The translations under genes and the position numbers were made by a program. DNA of 64,000 nt from Cellvibrionaceae bacterium AOL6 (GTDB lineage Bacteria > Pseudomonadota > Gammaproteobacteria > Pseudomonadales > Cellvibrionaceae): assembly GCA_003265435.1 (NCBI GenBank), contig NOXC01000001.1:496001-560000 (forward strand). The letters are read 5' to 3'. Below, piece by piece: positions 18,236-26,810 of the stretch. The notes beneath the pieces are model-generated. The model saw only the letters and a program-made list of their open reading frames with translations, was not told the origin of the DNA and ran no database searches. Numbering within the stretch: position 1 is the first letter of the stretch; each line of letters opens with the position of its first letter.

Positions 18236-18709
18236 TCAGGCATTGTGCTCCAACTGATCTTGATGAGCGAAGTGCAGGATTTCAATCATTTGATCTTCGG
18301 CTTCGAAGCGCGAGGCGAGCACTTCGCCAAGACGGGACAGGTCCGTTTCGATGGCATCGAGATCATCGATTTCCTGATACTTGTCATTGAAGTCCAAAAT
18401 GAATTCCGTTGTGGAGTCGATGGACTGGTAAAGCTGGCCGGCTTTTTTGAGGCCTTCCTGGTCATCGAATTCCTGACCTTCTTTTTGCAGCTGTTCGTAA
18501 ATCTCAAAGTGACCCGCCGAGACATAGTCGACGAGAATCTGACACAGGTGCTGCAAGAGTCGGCCGCTTTGGGTGTTGTCCAGCTCTTCCACTGTTTCAG
18601 ATAAGGTGCAGTAGTCGATCAATAACTGTTGCCGATCGGCCAGCCAGCGGTCAATGATTTCACTGACCCCGCCCCATCTTTCCTGGGCTGTTTTGCAATT
18701 TTCCAACAT
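18236..18709 (-). CDS. rsd: Anti-sigma-70 factor Rsd/AlgQ
   Basis: A 157-residue helical protein that binds region 4 of the housekeeping sigma factor and frees core polymerase for alternative sigmas. The N-terminal MLENCKTAQERWGG and IDRWLADRQQLLIDYC are diagnostic, as is the helical-bundle body with LLQHLCQILVDYVSAGHFEIYEQL. Called algQ in Pseudomonas, where it also affects alginate production. Its position beside dsbB and an algP-like gene agrees. It lies 19 bp after dsbB on the same strand. Confidence 0.95.
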   Translation of the reverse strand: MLENCKTAQERWGGVSEIIDRWLADRQQLLIDYCTLSETVEELDNTQSGRLLQHLCQILVDYVSAGHFEIYEQLQKEGQEFDDQEGLKKAGQLYQSIDSTTEFILDFNDKYQEIDDLDAIETDLSRLGEVLASRFEAEDQMIEILHFAHQDQLEHNA

Positions 18710-18728
18710 TGCGGAATGTCCTCTTTAT

Positions 18729-19238
18729 TTAATCTGTGGCGACAGCGGCGGTCGGTGTGGGCCGGAATAGAAGCCATAGTAACGCGATCGCCAATGCGAT
18801 GAAACTGACCAGTGTCCAACCGGGAATGGACAGGCCAAGGAAATGAAAATGCACATCGGCGCAGTGTCCGTCACCCGCAAATAGCACACTTAACGCATCG
18901 AAAAGGGGGCGTGTTTCAAAAGTATAGGCCAAGCCGGGGCCACACAGGGGTACTTCGTCTTCTGGGAGGTTCTGAATCCAGACATGTCGGCCTGCGATAC
19001 CGGCGCCAATCAGGGCAAAGCAAGCCGCGATGCCAGCACTGAGTCGTCGACCCAGTGTTGAACGAGAGACAAACACGCCAATGAGTGCGCTGACGCCGAC
19101 GAGGATCATCATGATGCGCTGGCTGATACACAGCGGGCAGGGCTCCATGTCGAATTGGTATTGCATGATGAGCGCGGCCACCATGGCTGCCAGGCAGAAC
19201 GCGGCGATGGCGGAAAAACAAAGTCGGCTGGAGGGCAT
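18729..19238 (-). CDS. dsbB: Disulfide bond formation protein DsbB
   Basis: An inner-membrane quinone-linked oxidase that re-oxidises DsbA. 169 residues, four membrane helices. The first periplasmic loop has CPLC (C34, C37); the second has the Cys pair in PLCGPGLAY and GDGHCAD. The conserved Arg after the first motif (SQRIMM) is present. Probably co-transcribed with rsd. Confidence 0.95.
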   Translation of the reverse strand: MPSSRLCFSAIAAFCLAAMVAALIMQYQFDMEPCPLCISQRIMMILVGVSALIGVFVSRSTLGRRLSAGIAACFALIGAGIAGRHVWIQNLPEDEVPLCGPGLAYTFETRPLFDALSVLFAGDGHCADVHFHFLGLSIPGWTLVSFIALAIALLWLLFRPTPTAAVATD

Positions 19239-19395
19239 TGGCGAATCCTTGGCGTTAAACAGTGCGGAACCATAAATAAAAAAGCGGCCTTGTATAGACA
19301 GCGTAAACGCGCGACTGTTCAGCGGGTTTGGAAAGCCTCTGAAGCATGCACTATGCTAGGGGATGAAGTGTTGTATTTTGCGATAAACAGTGGAT

Positions 19396-19851
19396 ATGAA
19401 AACGATGCGTAGGCAAATAGCGGGATGGATGGTGCTTTTGATGGCGGCGGTACTGTGGATGAGTCCGGTCTATGCTGAAGACGAGGCCGAAGACGAAGCC
19501 ACGGAAGAGGGGGCGGAACCTGCAGCGCCGGCGATTTACATCCCTTTGCAGCCCCAGTTTGTGGTGAACTACGGCGGTAACGGCAAGTTGCGCTATCTCA
19601 AAACCGGTGTGACCATTCGCCTGGCGAGCCCGGAAGCCGCGAATTCCGTTCGCCATCATATGCCCTTCATCCGCAATAACCTGGTCATGCTGTTTGCGGC
19701 ACAAACCGATGAGACGCTTGAATCTCAGGATGGACGTGAAGCCATGCGCCAATCCGCATTGGATGAAGTGCGCGAACTCCTACAAAAAGAAGACGGGCTT
19801 GAGCCTGAAGAAGTAGTCGACGTGCTGTTCAACTCGCTGACTTGGCACTGA
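19396..19851 (+). CDS. FliL-like protein, stand-alone
   Basis: About 151 residues. An N-terminal hydrophobic segment (WMVLLMAAVLWMSPVYA) acts as signal or anchor. An acidic Glu/Asp/Ala linker follows (DEAEDEATEEGAEPAAP), then a FliL-type periplasmic domain: IYIPLQPQFVVNYGG, LRYLKTGVTIRLA, IRNNLVMLFAAQTDETLESQDGREAMRQ, and ELLQKEDG near the end. FliL stabilises flagellar stators; this copy has no flagellar neighbours, and stand-alone copies beside gshA are known in related genomes. The start ATG 19396 is chosen over GTG 19390. Confidence 0.8.
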   Translation: MKTMRRQIAGWMVLLMAAVLWMSPVYAEDEAEDEATEEGAEPAAPAIYIPLQPQFVVNYGGNGKLRYLKTGVTIRLASPEAANSVRHHMPFIRNNLVMLFAAQTDETLESQDGREAMRQSALDEVRELLQKEDGLEPEEVVDVLFNSLTWH

Positions 19852-19873
19852 TGGGCTTCAGTGCCAGCCAGTC

Positions 19874-21463
19874 TCACAACAACTTGCGATACTGTTTGAA
19901 GTACTTCGCAATAAAATCTGAAAAGGACTTATTGCAGCGTGCCTCCATCGCGCGCTGTTCCGCATGACTCTCTTCTGCCATGTCTTCGAAACGTTTGAGG
20001 GTCGCGGGGTCAATCGCTGTCTCGGCCAGCTCCGCTGTATGAGCGCGTGACTGAGCCAGCGCCATTTGCGGGTAGCTTTGATCAGTGGTTTCGAGCTCGG
20101 CGAGCAGCCGTGCGGAAGGCAATAAGTCGTAATCCTGAATCGCATCGCCCTGTAATTTCAACGCCTGGCTGAAGCGCTGTTGCTCAAACGCGTTGTCGAG
20201 CAGCGCGGCGACAGGTTTCATGGCATCAAATAACCCATTCGCCCAGTCGCGTGCGCGCAGCGCGCCATGTTCGCGGTGCTCGAGCATCAGTTCGGGGTCA
20301 CGGCCACGGTTCACCACGGCTTTCTGATTCGCCAGAATCATACGGAATTCTTCCATGTCGGATTCGGGGCTGGGCGCCAGGGCGCAGTAAAGCAAAAAGG
20401 TATCGAGGAACGCGACCTGGGTCTCCGTAATGCCTAAGGGCGTAAACGGATTGATGTCGAGGCAGCGCACTTCGATGTATTCCACTCCGCGCTTGTGCAG
20501 CGCCGTGAGTGCTGTTTCACCTGGCTTCGCACTGCGTTTAGGCCGAATGGCACTGTAAAATTCGTTCTCGATTTGCAGCAGGCCCTGGCTCAATTGCTGG
20601 TATTCGCCATGCTCGTCTTTCAAGGGCAGCTTTTGATAGGCGGGGAAGGGCGACAGAATCGCTTTGGCCAGGGTTTCGATATAGGTTTGTTTGCGGTTGT
20701 AGCAAATAAACAGGTTTTCTTGCGCGCTGCTCTGATAGCCCAGGTCGCCCATCCGCAATGACGTCGCATAAGGTCGGTACAGAGCCTTGTTGCCGGGGAA
20801 CGTGTCCAGATTGTGTTCGCGCTCGCCGACGAAACTCTTGCACATGGCGGGTGATGCGCCAAACAGCAAAATTAACAGCCAATAGTGACGGCGGAAATTC
20901 CGAATCAGGCTGAAGTAGCGCTGGTTTTTGTACTCCTCAAGGCTCAGCAGACTGTTGTCGCGCGCATGGAAATGCGCCCAAAAACTGTTTGGCAGGGAGA
21001 AGTTGTAGTGCAGCCCCGCCACGGTCTGCATCGCTCGGCCATAGCGGTGGCCAAGGCCGAGTCGATAGACGGTTTTCATGCGACCGTTATGGGAGCTGCC
21101 GTAGCGGGCGACGGGTATGGCATTTTCATCGCCGGGCAGAATGCACGGCATGCTGTGTGTCCACAGCAGCTCGTCATCGAGCTGTTGTATCGCAAAGCGG
21201 TGAATATGGGACAGGTGATCAAATAGGGCTTCGAAGCGATGCGTCGGGGGTGTGATGAACTCCAGCAGTGCCTCACTGAAGTCGGTGGTGATCATCGGGT
21301 GCGTGAGCGCAGAGCCCAGGCTCAGCGGATGTTCGCGCTCAGAAAAGCGGCCGTTGGCTTCGACTCGCAAGGCTTCTCGTTCGATGCCTCGCAAAATGCC
21401 GTTGAGCAAGGTCGCGTTGTGGCGTTCACCGAGCTCGGTGGGCAGCTTTTCAATATTGAACAT
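19874..21463 (-). CDS. gshA: Glutamate-cysteine ligase (class I)
   Basis: The first step of glutathione synthesis, ATP-dependent, cytoplasmic. 529 residues, close to the 518 of E. coli. Family features include GILRGIEREALRV at the N-terminus, LGSALTHPMITTDFSEALLEFITPP, SMPCILPG, YGSSHNGRMKTVYRLGLGHRYG, LHYNFSLP, and RGVEYIEVRCLDINPFTPLGI. It converges with the FliL-like gene (22 bp apart). The 123-codon gene upstream ends 10 bp before it and is likely co-transcribed. Confidence 0.96.
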   Translation of the reverse strand: MFNIEKLPTELGERHNATLLNGILRGIEREALRVEANGRFSEREHPLSLGSALTHPMITTDFSEALLEFITPPTHRFEALFDHLSHIHRFAIQQLDDELLWTHSMPCILPGDENAIPVARYGSSHNGRMKTVYRLGLGHRYGRAMQTVAGLHYNFSLPNSFWAHFHARDNSLLSLEEYKNQRYFSLIRNFRRHYWLLILLFGASPAMCKSFVGEREHNLDTFPGNKALYRPYATSLRMGDLGYQSSAQENLFICYNRKQTYIETLAKAILSPFPAYQKLPLKDEHGEYQQLSQGLLQIENEFYSAIRPKRSAKPGETALTALHKRGVEYIEVRCLDINPFTPLGITETQVAFLDTFLLYCALAPSPESDMEEFRMILANQKAVVNRGRDPELMLEHREHGALRARDWANGLFDAMKPVAALLDNAFEQQRFSQALKLQGDAIQDYDLLPSARLLAELETTDQSYPQMALAQSRAHTAELAETAIDPATLKRFEDMAEESHAEQRAMEARCNKSFSDFIAKYFKQYRKLL

Positions 21464-21473
21464 AGGTTTCCGC

Positions 21474-21845
21474 TCAGTCTGTGGCGCTCATATCGGGTTT
21501 TTCAGCCTCGATGTCAGTGTCTTGGGTGTCGGTGTCGGTGTCGGTGTCGGTCTCGATCTCGGCCACGTGCGTTGGGTCCAGTGCCAGAGCCGGTTGGGCC
21601 TGAGGGTCGGCCTTGGGCAGGCAATCCTCGCCTTCGAGCATCAAGCGGCCGTTATCGCTCTGTTGAACGGTCACGGTCTGGATACGCAGGTCGGGGTGCT
21701 TGACGGCCAGCTCGACTTTCTCATTGATGATTTCATCGCGGTGAGGGCTGCGAAACAGCGTCTTACTGTCGCCAGAGGCGAGCCATTCACGGCTCTTGTT
21801 GAGATATTCTCCGTGCTGGTTGCGCAGAACAAATACGTCAGTCAT
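21474..21845 (-). CDS. Hypothetical protein with (TD)n acidic tail
   Basis: 123 residues, no known domain recognised. The N-terminal 70 residues look folded (VFVLRNQHGEYLNKSREWL, then RSPHRDEIINEKVELAVKHPDLRIQTV). The C-terminal third is low-complexity and acidic, including TDTDTDTDTQDTD encoded by a hexanucleotide repeat. No signal peptide. It is 10 bp upstream of gshA on the same strand, so possibly in that operon, but there is no functional clue. Confidence 0.65.
   Translation of the reverse strand: MTDVFVLRNQHGEYLNKSREWLASGDSKTLFRSPHRDEIINEKVELAVKHPDLRIQTVTVQQSDNGRLMLEGEDCLPKADPQAQPALALDPTHVAEIETDTDTDTDTQDTDIEAEKPDMSATD
21525..21554. repeat. GGTGTC hexanucleotide microsatellite
   Basis: Four perfect GGTGTC units (21525-21548) plus one imperfect unit (GGTCTC) lie inside the coding region of the acidic protein. 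Unit gain or loss keeps the frame and changes the number of Thr-Asp pairs. Confidence 0.85.
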
Positions 21846-22361
21846 AGGTCAAAACTTGGTCTGTCTTGTAGGGCAATGCGCTGGATTGCGCTCGGTCGCA
21901 GTGATATGGGGGCAAGCATACTGCTTGCAAGCGTGAAGGCAAGCCTTGAGCGCGCCGCCCGAGTATGTGCGAGTCGTCACGAATAGCGTATACGCAGCCT
22001 GCAAGGGCCAGGATGAATTGCGAAAGAATATGACAAACCTTTCGCGAGGGCATAGGATTCGGTAGCTGCGATGGGTACACTATGCCGCTTTGAATGGACA
22101 GGCTCGCCTGAGTATTGGCGCCTAAATAATAATTTAATACTTGGAGCGTTAACCTGCCCCACTGCATTGCGCTCGTCTCCGGAGTGTTCGCGGTACGCGA
22201 AGCCCATCAAAAAAGACCTTCGCATTAAAAAGTGGGAGCCAGTCGCTTGTTGGCGCCGTCTCGTCGGGAGACCATTCGCTGAACACAGGCTTTGGCCCCC
22301 TTATTGCCAGGAACGACGACAAGAGCGCGTTTTTACGCGAGTGAACAGGTAAACAGAATTT
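21846..22361. other. Intergenic region upstream of the gsp operon
   Basis: 516 bp between the divergent gshA-side genes and gspC. I find no convincing gene: the short frames on both strands (e.g. 21838-22167 minus, 22071-22352 plus) lack protein character. It presumably carries the gsp promoter and leader. An AT-rich patch (AATAATAATTTAATA type) occurs around 22124-22140. Confidence 0.6.
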
Positions 22362-23327
22362 ATGGCCGACCAGGCATTACTCAACCAGTTTGAGCAGCGC
22401 TATCAAGAGCTAGCAGGGCAAGTGCGTCGCCTGCCTTTAGCTTTTTGGCGCAATGTGGTGATCGTGCTGGCACTGATGTGGGCCTGCAACAGCCTGGCGC
22501 GTATGGTCTGGCTCGTATTTTCTCCCCCCATGTTGCCAACGCCTCCGGTGGTTGCTGTTCAGGAAGTTCAGGAAGCCTCGCTGGCTTCGGGTTACAGTGT
22601 GGATCTCGCTGCGTTGCAGTCCCTGCAGACCTTTGGGGATGGCGTGGAAGAGGCCGTAGAGGCGCCAGTCGAAACCGCTCAAGTGGCGCCGGGTATTGAG
22701 GATAACGCAGCCAAGACCAGCCTGAACCTCGATCTTGTGGGCATCGTTGCCAGTAATGACCCCGCCCAATCCAGTGCTGTGATTGCTCAGGGCAGCAATC
22801 AGAAAATCTATCAGATTGAAGACAAATTACCCGCGGGCAACAACGTCTCGCTGGCGAAAGTGCTGCACGACAGGGTGATTCTGAACAACAATGGCAAGTA
22901 CGAGTCGCTGTGGCTCTACTCAGAAGCCGATTTCAATGTGACATACTCTTATACCAACACCGCTTCGAATGACGATGATGAAGCCGAAGAGGATGCTGAA
23001 CCGGAAACCACGCGCATCGAGAGCAAGATTAAGCCGGAAGATGTGCCCAAATCGATCAGCGATGTGGTGCGTTTCAGTGTGCATCGTGAAAACGGTCAAA
23101 TGGTGGGTTTTCGAATCCGACCCGGTAAGAATCGCGAGCTCTTTGAACAGCTCGGGCTGGAAGCCAATGACGTCGTGACGTCTGTCAACGGGATTCCGAT
23201 TGATAACGCCCAGGCCATTCGCGATAACTATCAACAACTCAAAAGTGCCACTTCCGCCGATCTTGAAATTCGCAGAGGCGAAGAGACGGTTTACGTGAAT
23301 GTCAGCCTGGATACAACAAGCGAGTAG
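22362..23327 (+). CDS. gspC: Type II secretion system protein GspC
   Basis: The inner-membrane clamp linking the T2SS inner-membrane platform to the secretin. 321 residues: short cytoplasmic N-terminus, one membrane helix (NVVIVLALMWACNSLARMVWLVF), linker, HR domain (LNLDLVGIVASNDPAQSSAVIA through SLWLYSEADF, about 120-190), acidic linker, and a C-terminal PDZ domain (about 235-320; VVRFSVHRENGQMVGFRIRP, LGLEANDVVTSVNGIPIDN). First gene of gspC-N, 3 bp before gspD. Confidence 0.95.
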   Translation: MADQALLNQFEQRYQELAGQVRRLPLAFWRNVVIVLALMWACNSLARMVWLVFSPPMLPTPPVVAVQEVQEASLASGYSVDLAALQSLQTFGDGVEEAVEAPVETAQVAPGIEDNAAKTSLNLDLVGIVASNDPAQSSAVIAQGSNQKIYQIEDKLPAGNNVSLAKVLHDRVILNNNGKYESLWLYSEADFNVTYSYTNTASNDDDEAEEDAEPETTRIESKIKPEDVPKSISDVVRFSVHRENGQMVGFRIRPGKNRELFEQLGLEANDVVTSVNGIPIDNAQAIRDNYQQLKSATSADLEIRRGEETVYVNVSLDTTSE

Positions 23328-23330
23328 TCA

Positions 23331-25334
23331 GTGTACGCCAAGAAAAAGACCTTATTAAAAGCGCTTATGCTCGCTGCGGTACTTCCCGCAGCGTCGCCGT
23401 TTATGGCCGTCGCGCAAGATCAGAATCAGCCTGAGCCCACGTATACGATCGGCTCAAACGAGCTGGACATCGTCAAATTCATTCAGACTGTGGCCTCTGC
23501 GACCGGCAAGACCATGGTCATCGACCCGTCGGTCAAGGGCAAGGTCAAGATCATGACCAATGACAACGCCATGACCAAGGATGAGCTCTACGAGTTGTTC
23601 CGCTCGGTGCTTGAGTTGTCGAACTACACCGTAATCGAAGTGGGGAACGTCACCAAGGTCATCCCCATTAAAGAAGCGCGCACCTCGCCTGTGGCCGATG
23701 CCTCAGCCATCAGTGGCATGCACGAGATCGTGACGGACGTGATCCCTGCGGAGAACATTTCCGCGGCAAAGTTGCTTGCAGCGTTACGGCCCATGGTCTC
23801 GACCAATGCTAACCTGACGCACCACGATGGGAGTAACTCCATCATCATTACCGATACGAAAGCCAACATCGATCGTATCCGCCGCGTTATTCGCAAAATC
23901 GATACCGCCGCCGTGCCGACCACCGAAGTCGTGCAGCTCAAATACGCTGAAGCCGACTCGCTAGTGCAAACATTGACGAAGCTGGATGCGGCCGACAAAC
24001 AGGCCGCCGGCCTGTCGAACAAGCTGAATATGGTGGCCGATACGCGCAACAATGCGATTCTGCTTGCCGGTGAAGACCTGCAACGTTCGCGAGTCAAAAC
24101 CTTGATTTCCCGCCTCGATCGCCCTAATCCGCAATCGGGCAATGTGCGCGTGGTGTATCTCGAATATGCCGACGCCACCAAGGCGGCGGAAACGCTGACC
24201 AAAGTGCTCGCTAATTTGAGCAAGATGGGCCCCGGTGACGGTAAAAACCAGAGCAACCAGGGGGCCACGGTAGAGGCGGACGAGGATACCAATGCCCTGC
24301 TCATTACCGCAGAGGGCGACACCTTGAACGCGTTGCTGTCCGTCGTAGAGCGCTTGGATATTCGTCGTGCGCAGGTGCTGGTCGAAGCCATTATTGTGGA
24401 GTTGAATACCTCAGAAGGCGAGAGCTTGGGCACCGAGTGGCTCTTTAGCAATGAAGAGGCAGGTGTGTTTGGAGGTTCATCGCGTGGGCCATCTGACACC
24501 AAGCTCGGTGTGGCGCAAGGCTTGATTGGCGAAAATTCTGGCACAGCAGCACTGGCTTCAGGCATCGCGTCCATTACTGGTGCGAGCCTAGGCTTTGCTG
24601 GGCTCGATGGCTCGCAGAAGTTTATGGCGATTATCCAAGCGCTCGACACCAGCAGTAATGCCAATATCCTGTCGACGCCCTCATTGCTGACGATGGATAA
24701 CCATGAAGCTGAAATCTCTGTCGGCCAAGAGGTGCCATTTGCGACGGGCAGTTACTCTTCTCCGGGGAATACGGGCAATATCGGCAACCCTTTCACCACT
24801 TTCTCTCGCGAATCAATTGGCATCAAATTGAAAATCACACCTCAAATTAACGAGGGCGATAAAATATTGCTGAACATCGAGCAGGAAGTGTCTGACATTG
24901 ATCCGCAGCCAGCGGCCAATGGCGGCATTATTACGAAGCAAAGCCAGATCAACACGCAAATCCTCGCCTCTGATGGCGAAATTGTGGTGCTCGGCGGGCT
25001 GATGCAGGAAGAAGCCGATGAAAGCGATCAGAAGGTGCCAGTTTTGGGCTCAATTCCGATTCTTGGGTACTTGTTTAAATACCAGTCCACCTCGATGAGC
25101 AAGAAGAATCTGATGGTGTTTCTGCGCACCAAGATTGTTCGCGACGACGATGTACTCAGCGAGGCCACGCTTGAGAAGTACCAGCGTATGCGCGAGCTGC
25201 AGCTCGAGCAGCGCGCTTATGGCTTGCCGCTGATGGATAACGACCATCTGCCGATACTGCCGGACATCAGCTCCGATGAGCTGCAACTGGATGACGTGGA
25301 GGCCACTGAGTCCGAGGACGAAGCCGGTGAGTGA
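23331..25334 (+). CDS. gspD: Type II secretion outer-membrane secretin GspD
   Basis: Forms the multimeric outer-membrane channel. 667 residues with a Sec signal (LKALMLAAVLPAASPFMAVAQ), N0 domain (IGSNELDIVKFIQTVASATGKTMVIDPSVKG, seen in parts), three N1-N3 repeats (e.g. IITDTKANIDRIRRVIRKID; LAGEDLQRSRVKTLISRLD), and the secretin core (about 340-610; VLVEAIIVELNTSEGESLGTEW, VGQEVPFATGSYSS, VLGGLMQEEADESDQKVPVLGSIPILGYLF). The start is GTG 23331. There is a short acidic tail after the S-domain region. No pilotin gene is seen nearby. Confidence 0.97.
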   Translation: MYAKKKTLLKALMLAAVLPAASPFMAVAQDQNQPEPTYTIGSNELDIVKFIQTVASATGKTMVIDPSVKGKVKIMTNDNAMTKDELYELFRSVLELSNYTVIEVGNVTKVIPIKEARTSPVADASAISGMHEIVTDVIPAENISAAKLLAALRPMVSTNANLTHHDGSNSIIITDTKANIDRIRRVIRKIDTAAVPTTEVVQLKYAEADSLVQTLTKLDAADKQAAGLSNKLNMVADTRNNAILLAGEDLQRSRVKTLISRLDRPNPQSGNVRVVYLEYADATKAAETLTKVLANLSKMGPGDGKNQSNQGATVEADEDTNALLITAEGDTLNALLSVVERLDIRRAQVLVEAIIVELNTSEGESLGTEWLFSNEEAGVFGGSSRGPSDTKLGVAQGLIGENSGTAALASGIASITGASLGFAGLDGSQKFMAIIQALDTSSNANILSTPSLLTMDNHEAEISVGQEVPFATGSYSSPGNTGNIGNPFTTFSRESIGIKLKITPQINEGDKILLNIEQEVSDIDPQPAANGGIITKQSQINTQILASDGEIVVLGGLMQEEADESDQKVPVLGSIPILGYLFKYQSTSMSKKNLMVFLRTKIVRDDDVLSEATLEKYQRMRELQLEQRAYGLPLMDNDHLPILPDISSDELQLDDVEATESEDEAGE

Positions 25335-26793
25335 GGAAGTCGCCTTACAGCACACCCGCCTGCCCTACAGTTTTGCCTCGGCGCACGGGGTGATGGTGGA
25401 AGATGGGCGCGTCCTGCATAAGAAAGATGTGAGCGCTCACACACTGATTGAGCTGCGCCGTCACTTGGGCCGCCCTTATGAAATGGAAGTGCTCGACGAT
25501 GCGAGCTTCCAGGCGCGCCTGACCAAGGTCTATCAGAGCAACGATGGCGAAGCGCAGCAGGCCGTGGAAGATATGGGCGCCGAGTTCGATCTCAGCCAGC
25601 TTGCTGAAGATATCGACGATGGTGAGCTTTTAAGCGGGCAGGATGATGCGCCGGTCATTCGTTTGATCAATGCGATCATCTCTCAGGCGATTCAGGAAAA
25701 GGCCTCCGATATTCACGTCGAACCCTTTGAGGATCGCGTATCCATCCGTTTTCGTACCGATGGCGTGTTGGCGGAAGTACTGTCACCGAAGCCCCAGCTT
25801 GCTCCGCTACTCGTGTCGCGCTTAAAGGTCATGGCGCGGCTCGATATTGCTGAAAAACGTATTCCTCAGGATGGCCGTATTTCGGTGAAGATCGCGGGTC
25901 ATGCTGTTGATATTCGCGTCTCGACCATCCCTAGCGCCCATGGCGAACGGGTCGTACTGCGGGTGCTTGATCAGGCTGCCGGACAGCTTGGTCTGGCGCA
26001 ACTGAATATGCCGAGTGAGGTGCAGGGGCGTTTCGAATCGGCGTTGCGCAAACCCCACGGCATCATCCTCGTCACGGGGCCTACCGGTTCCGGTAAAACC
26101 ACTTCGTTGTATGCGGGCCTGAGCTTTTTGAACACGCGTGAGCGTAACATCCTCACCGTTGAAGACCCCATCGAATACCTGTTGCCCGGCATCGGCCAAA
26201 CTCAGGTGAACACCAAGGTCGACATGACCTTCGCCCGCGGGCTGCGCGCGATTCTGCGTCAGGATCCGGACGTCGTGATGATCGGTGAGATCCGGGATAC
26301 CGAGACCGCGTCGATCGCGGTACAAGCAAGTTTGACCGGTCACCTCGTGTTATCGACCCTGCACACCAATACCGCCATCGGTGCGGTGACGCGTCTGCAC
26401 GATATGGGGGTGGAGCCCTTCCTGCTGTCATCCAGTCTTGAAGCCTTGATGGCGCAACGACTGGTGCGGGTGCTGTGTAAAGAATGTAAAGAGCCCCACG
26501 AAGCGACGGAATCCGAATGCCAGCGACTTGGCCTGCCCTCTGGGGTCATCGTACACCAGGCTGTGGGTTGTGAGCATTGCCATCATTCTGGCTACCGTGG
26601 CCGAACAGGCATCTATGAGCTGATTCCTGTCGATGATCAGCTGCGCCTTCTGATTCACGAAGGCGCAGGGGAGCAGACCATGCTCAAACACGCGCGCAGC
26701 CACAGTAAATCCATCTTTGATGACGGTCGCGACAAGGTGATCAGCGGCATGACGAGCGTCGAAGAAGTCTTGCGCGTCACGGCGATGTCCTAG
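25327..26793 (+). CDS. gspE: Type II secretion ATPase GspE
   Basis: The cytoplasmic hexameric ATPase that powers pseudopilus assembly. GTG 25327, overlapping gspD by 8 nt, gives a normal 488 residues; the frame is open further upstream. N-terminal GspL-binding domain, then N2 (ASDIHVEPFEDRVSIRFRTDG), Walker A GPTGSGKTTSLYAGL, the Asp box, Walker B (DPDVVMIGEIRDTETASIAVQAS), the His box (GHLVLSTLHTNTA), and the zinc-binding tetracysteine CKEC...CEHC typical of GspE. Confidence 0.97.
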   Translation: MSEEVALQHTRLPYSFASAHGVMVEDGRVLHKKDVSAHTLIELRRHLGRPYEMEVLDDASFQARLTKVYQSNDGEAQQAVEDMGAEFDLSQLAEDIDDGELLSGQDDAPVIRLINAIISQAIQEKASDIHVEPFEDRVSIRFRTDGVLAEVLSPKPQLAPLLVSRLKVMARLDIAEKRIPQDGRISVKIAGHAVDIRVSTIPSAHGERVVLRVLDQAAGQLGLAQLNMPSEVQGRFESALRKPHGIILVTGPTGSGKTTSLYAGLSFLNTRERNILTVEDPIEYLLPGIGQTQVNTKVDMTFARGLRAILRQDPDVVMIGEIRDTETASIAVQASLTGHLVLSTLHTNTAIGAVTRLHDMGVEPFLLSSSLEALMAQRLVRVLCKECKEPHEATESECQRLGLPSGVIVHQAVGCEHCHHSGYRGRTGIYELIPVDDQLRLLIHEGAGEQTMLKHARSHSKSIFDDGRDKVISGMTSVEEVLRVTAMS

Positions 26794-26810
26794 GTCGAAG
26801 GGGGAGAGTC

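Noticed and set aside
23624-24664. 346-codon minus-strand frame opposite gspD
   Set aside because: Ser/Arg-rich translation without domains; gspD is certain.
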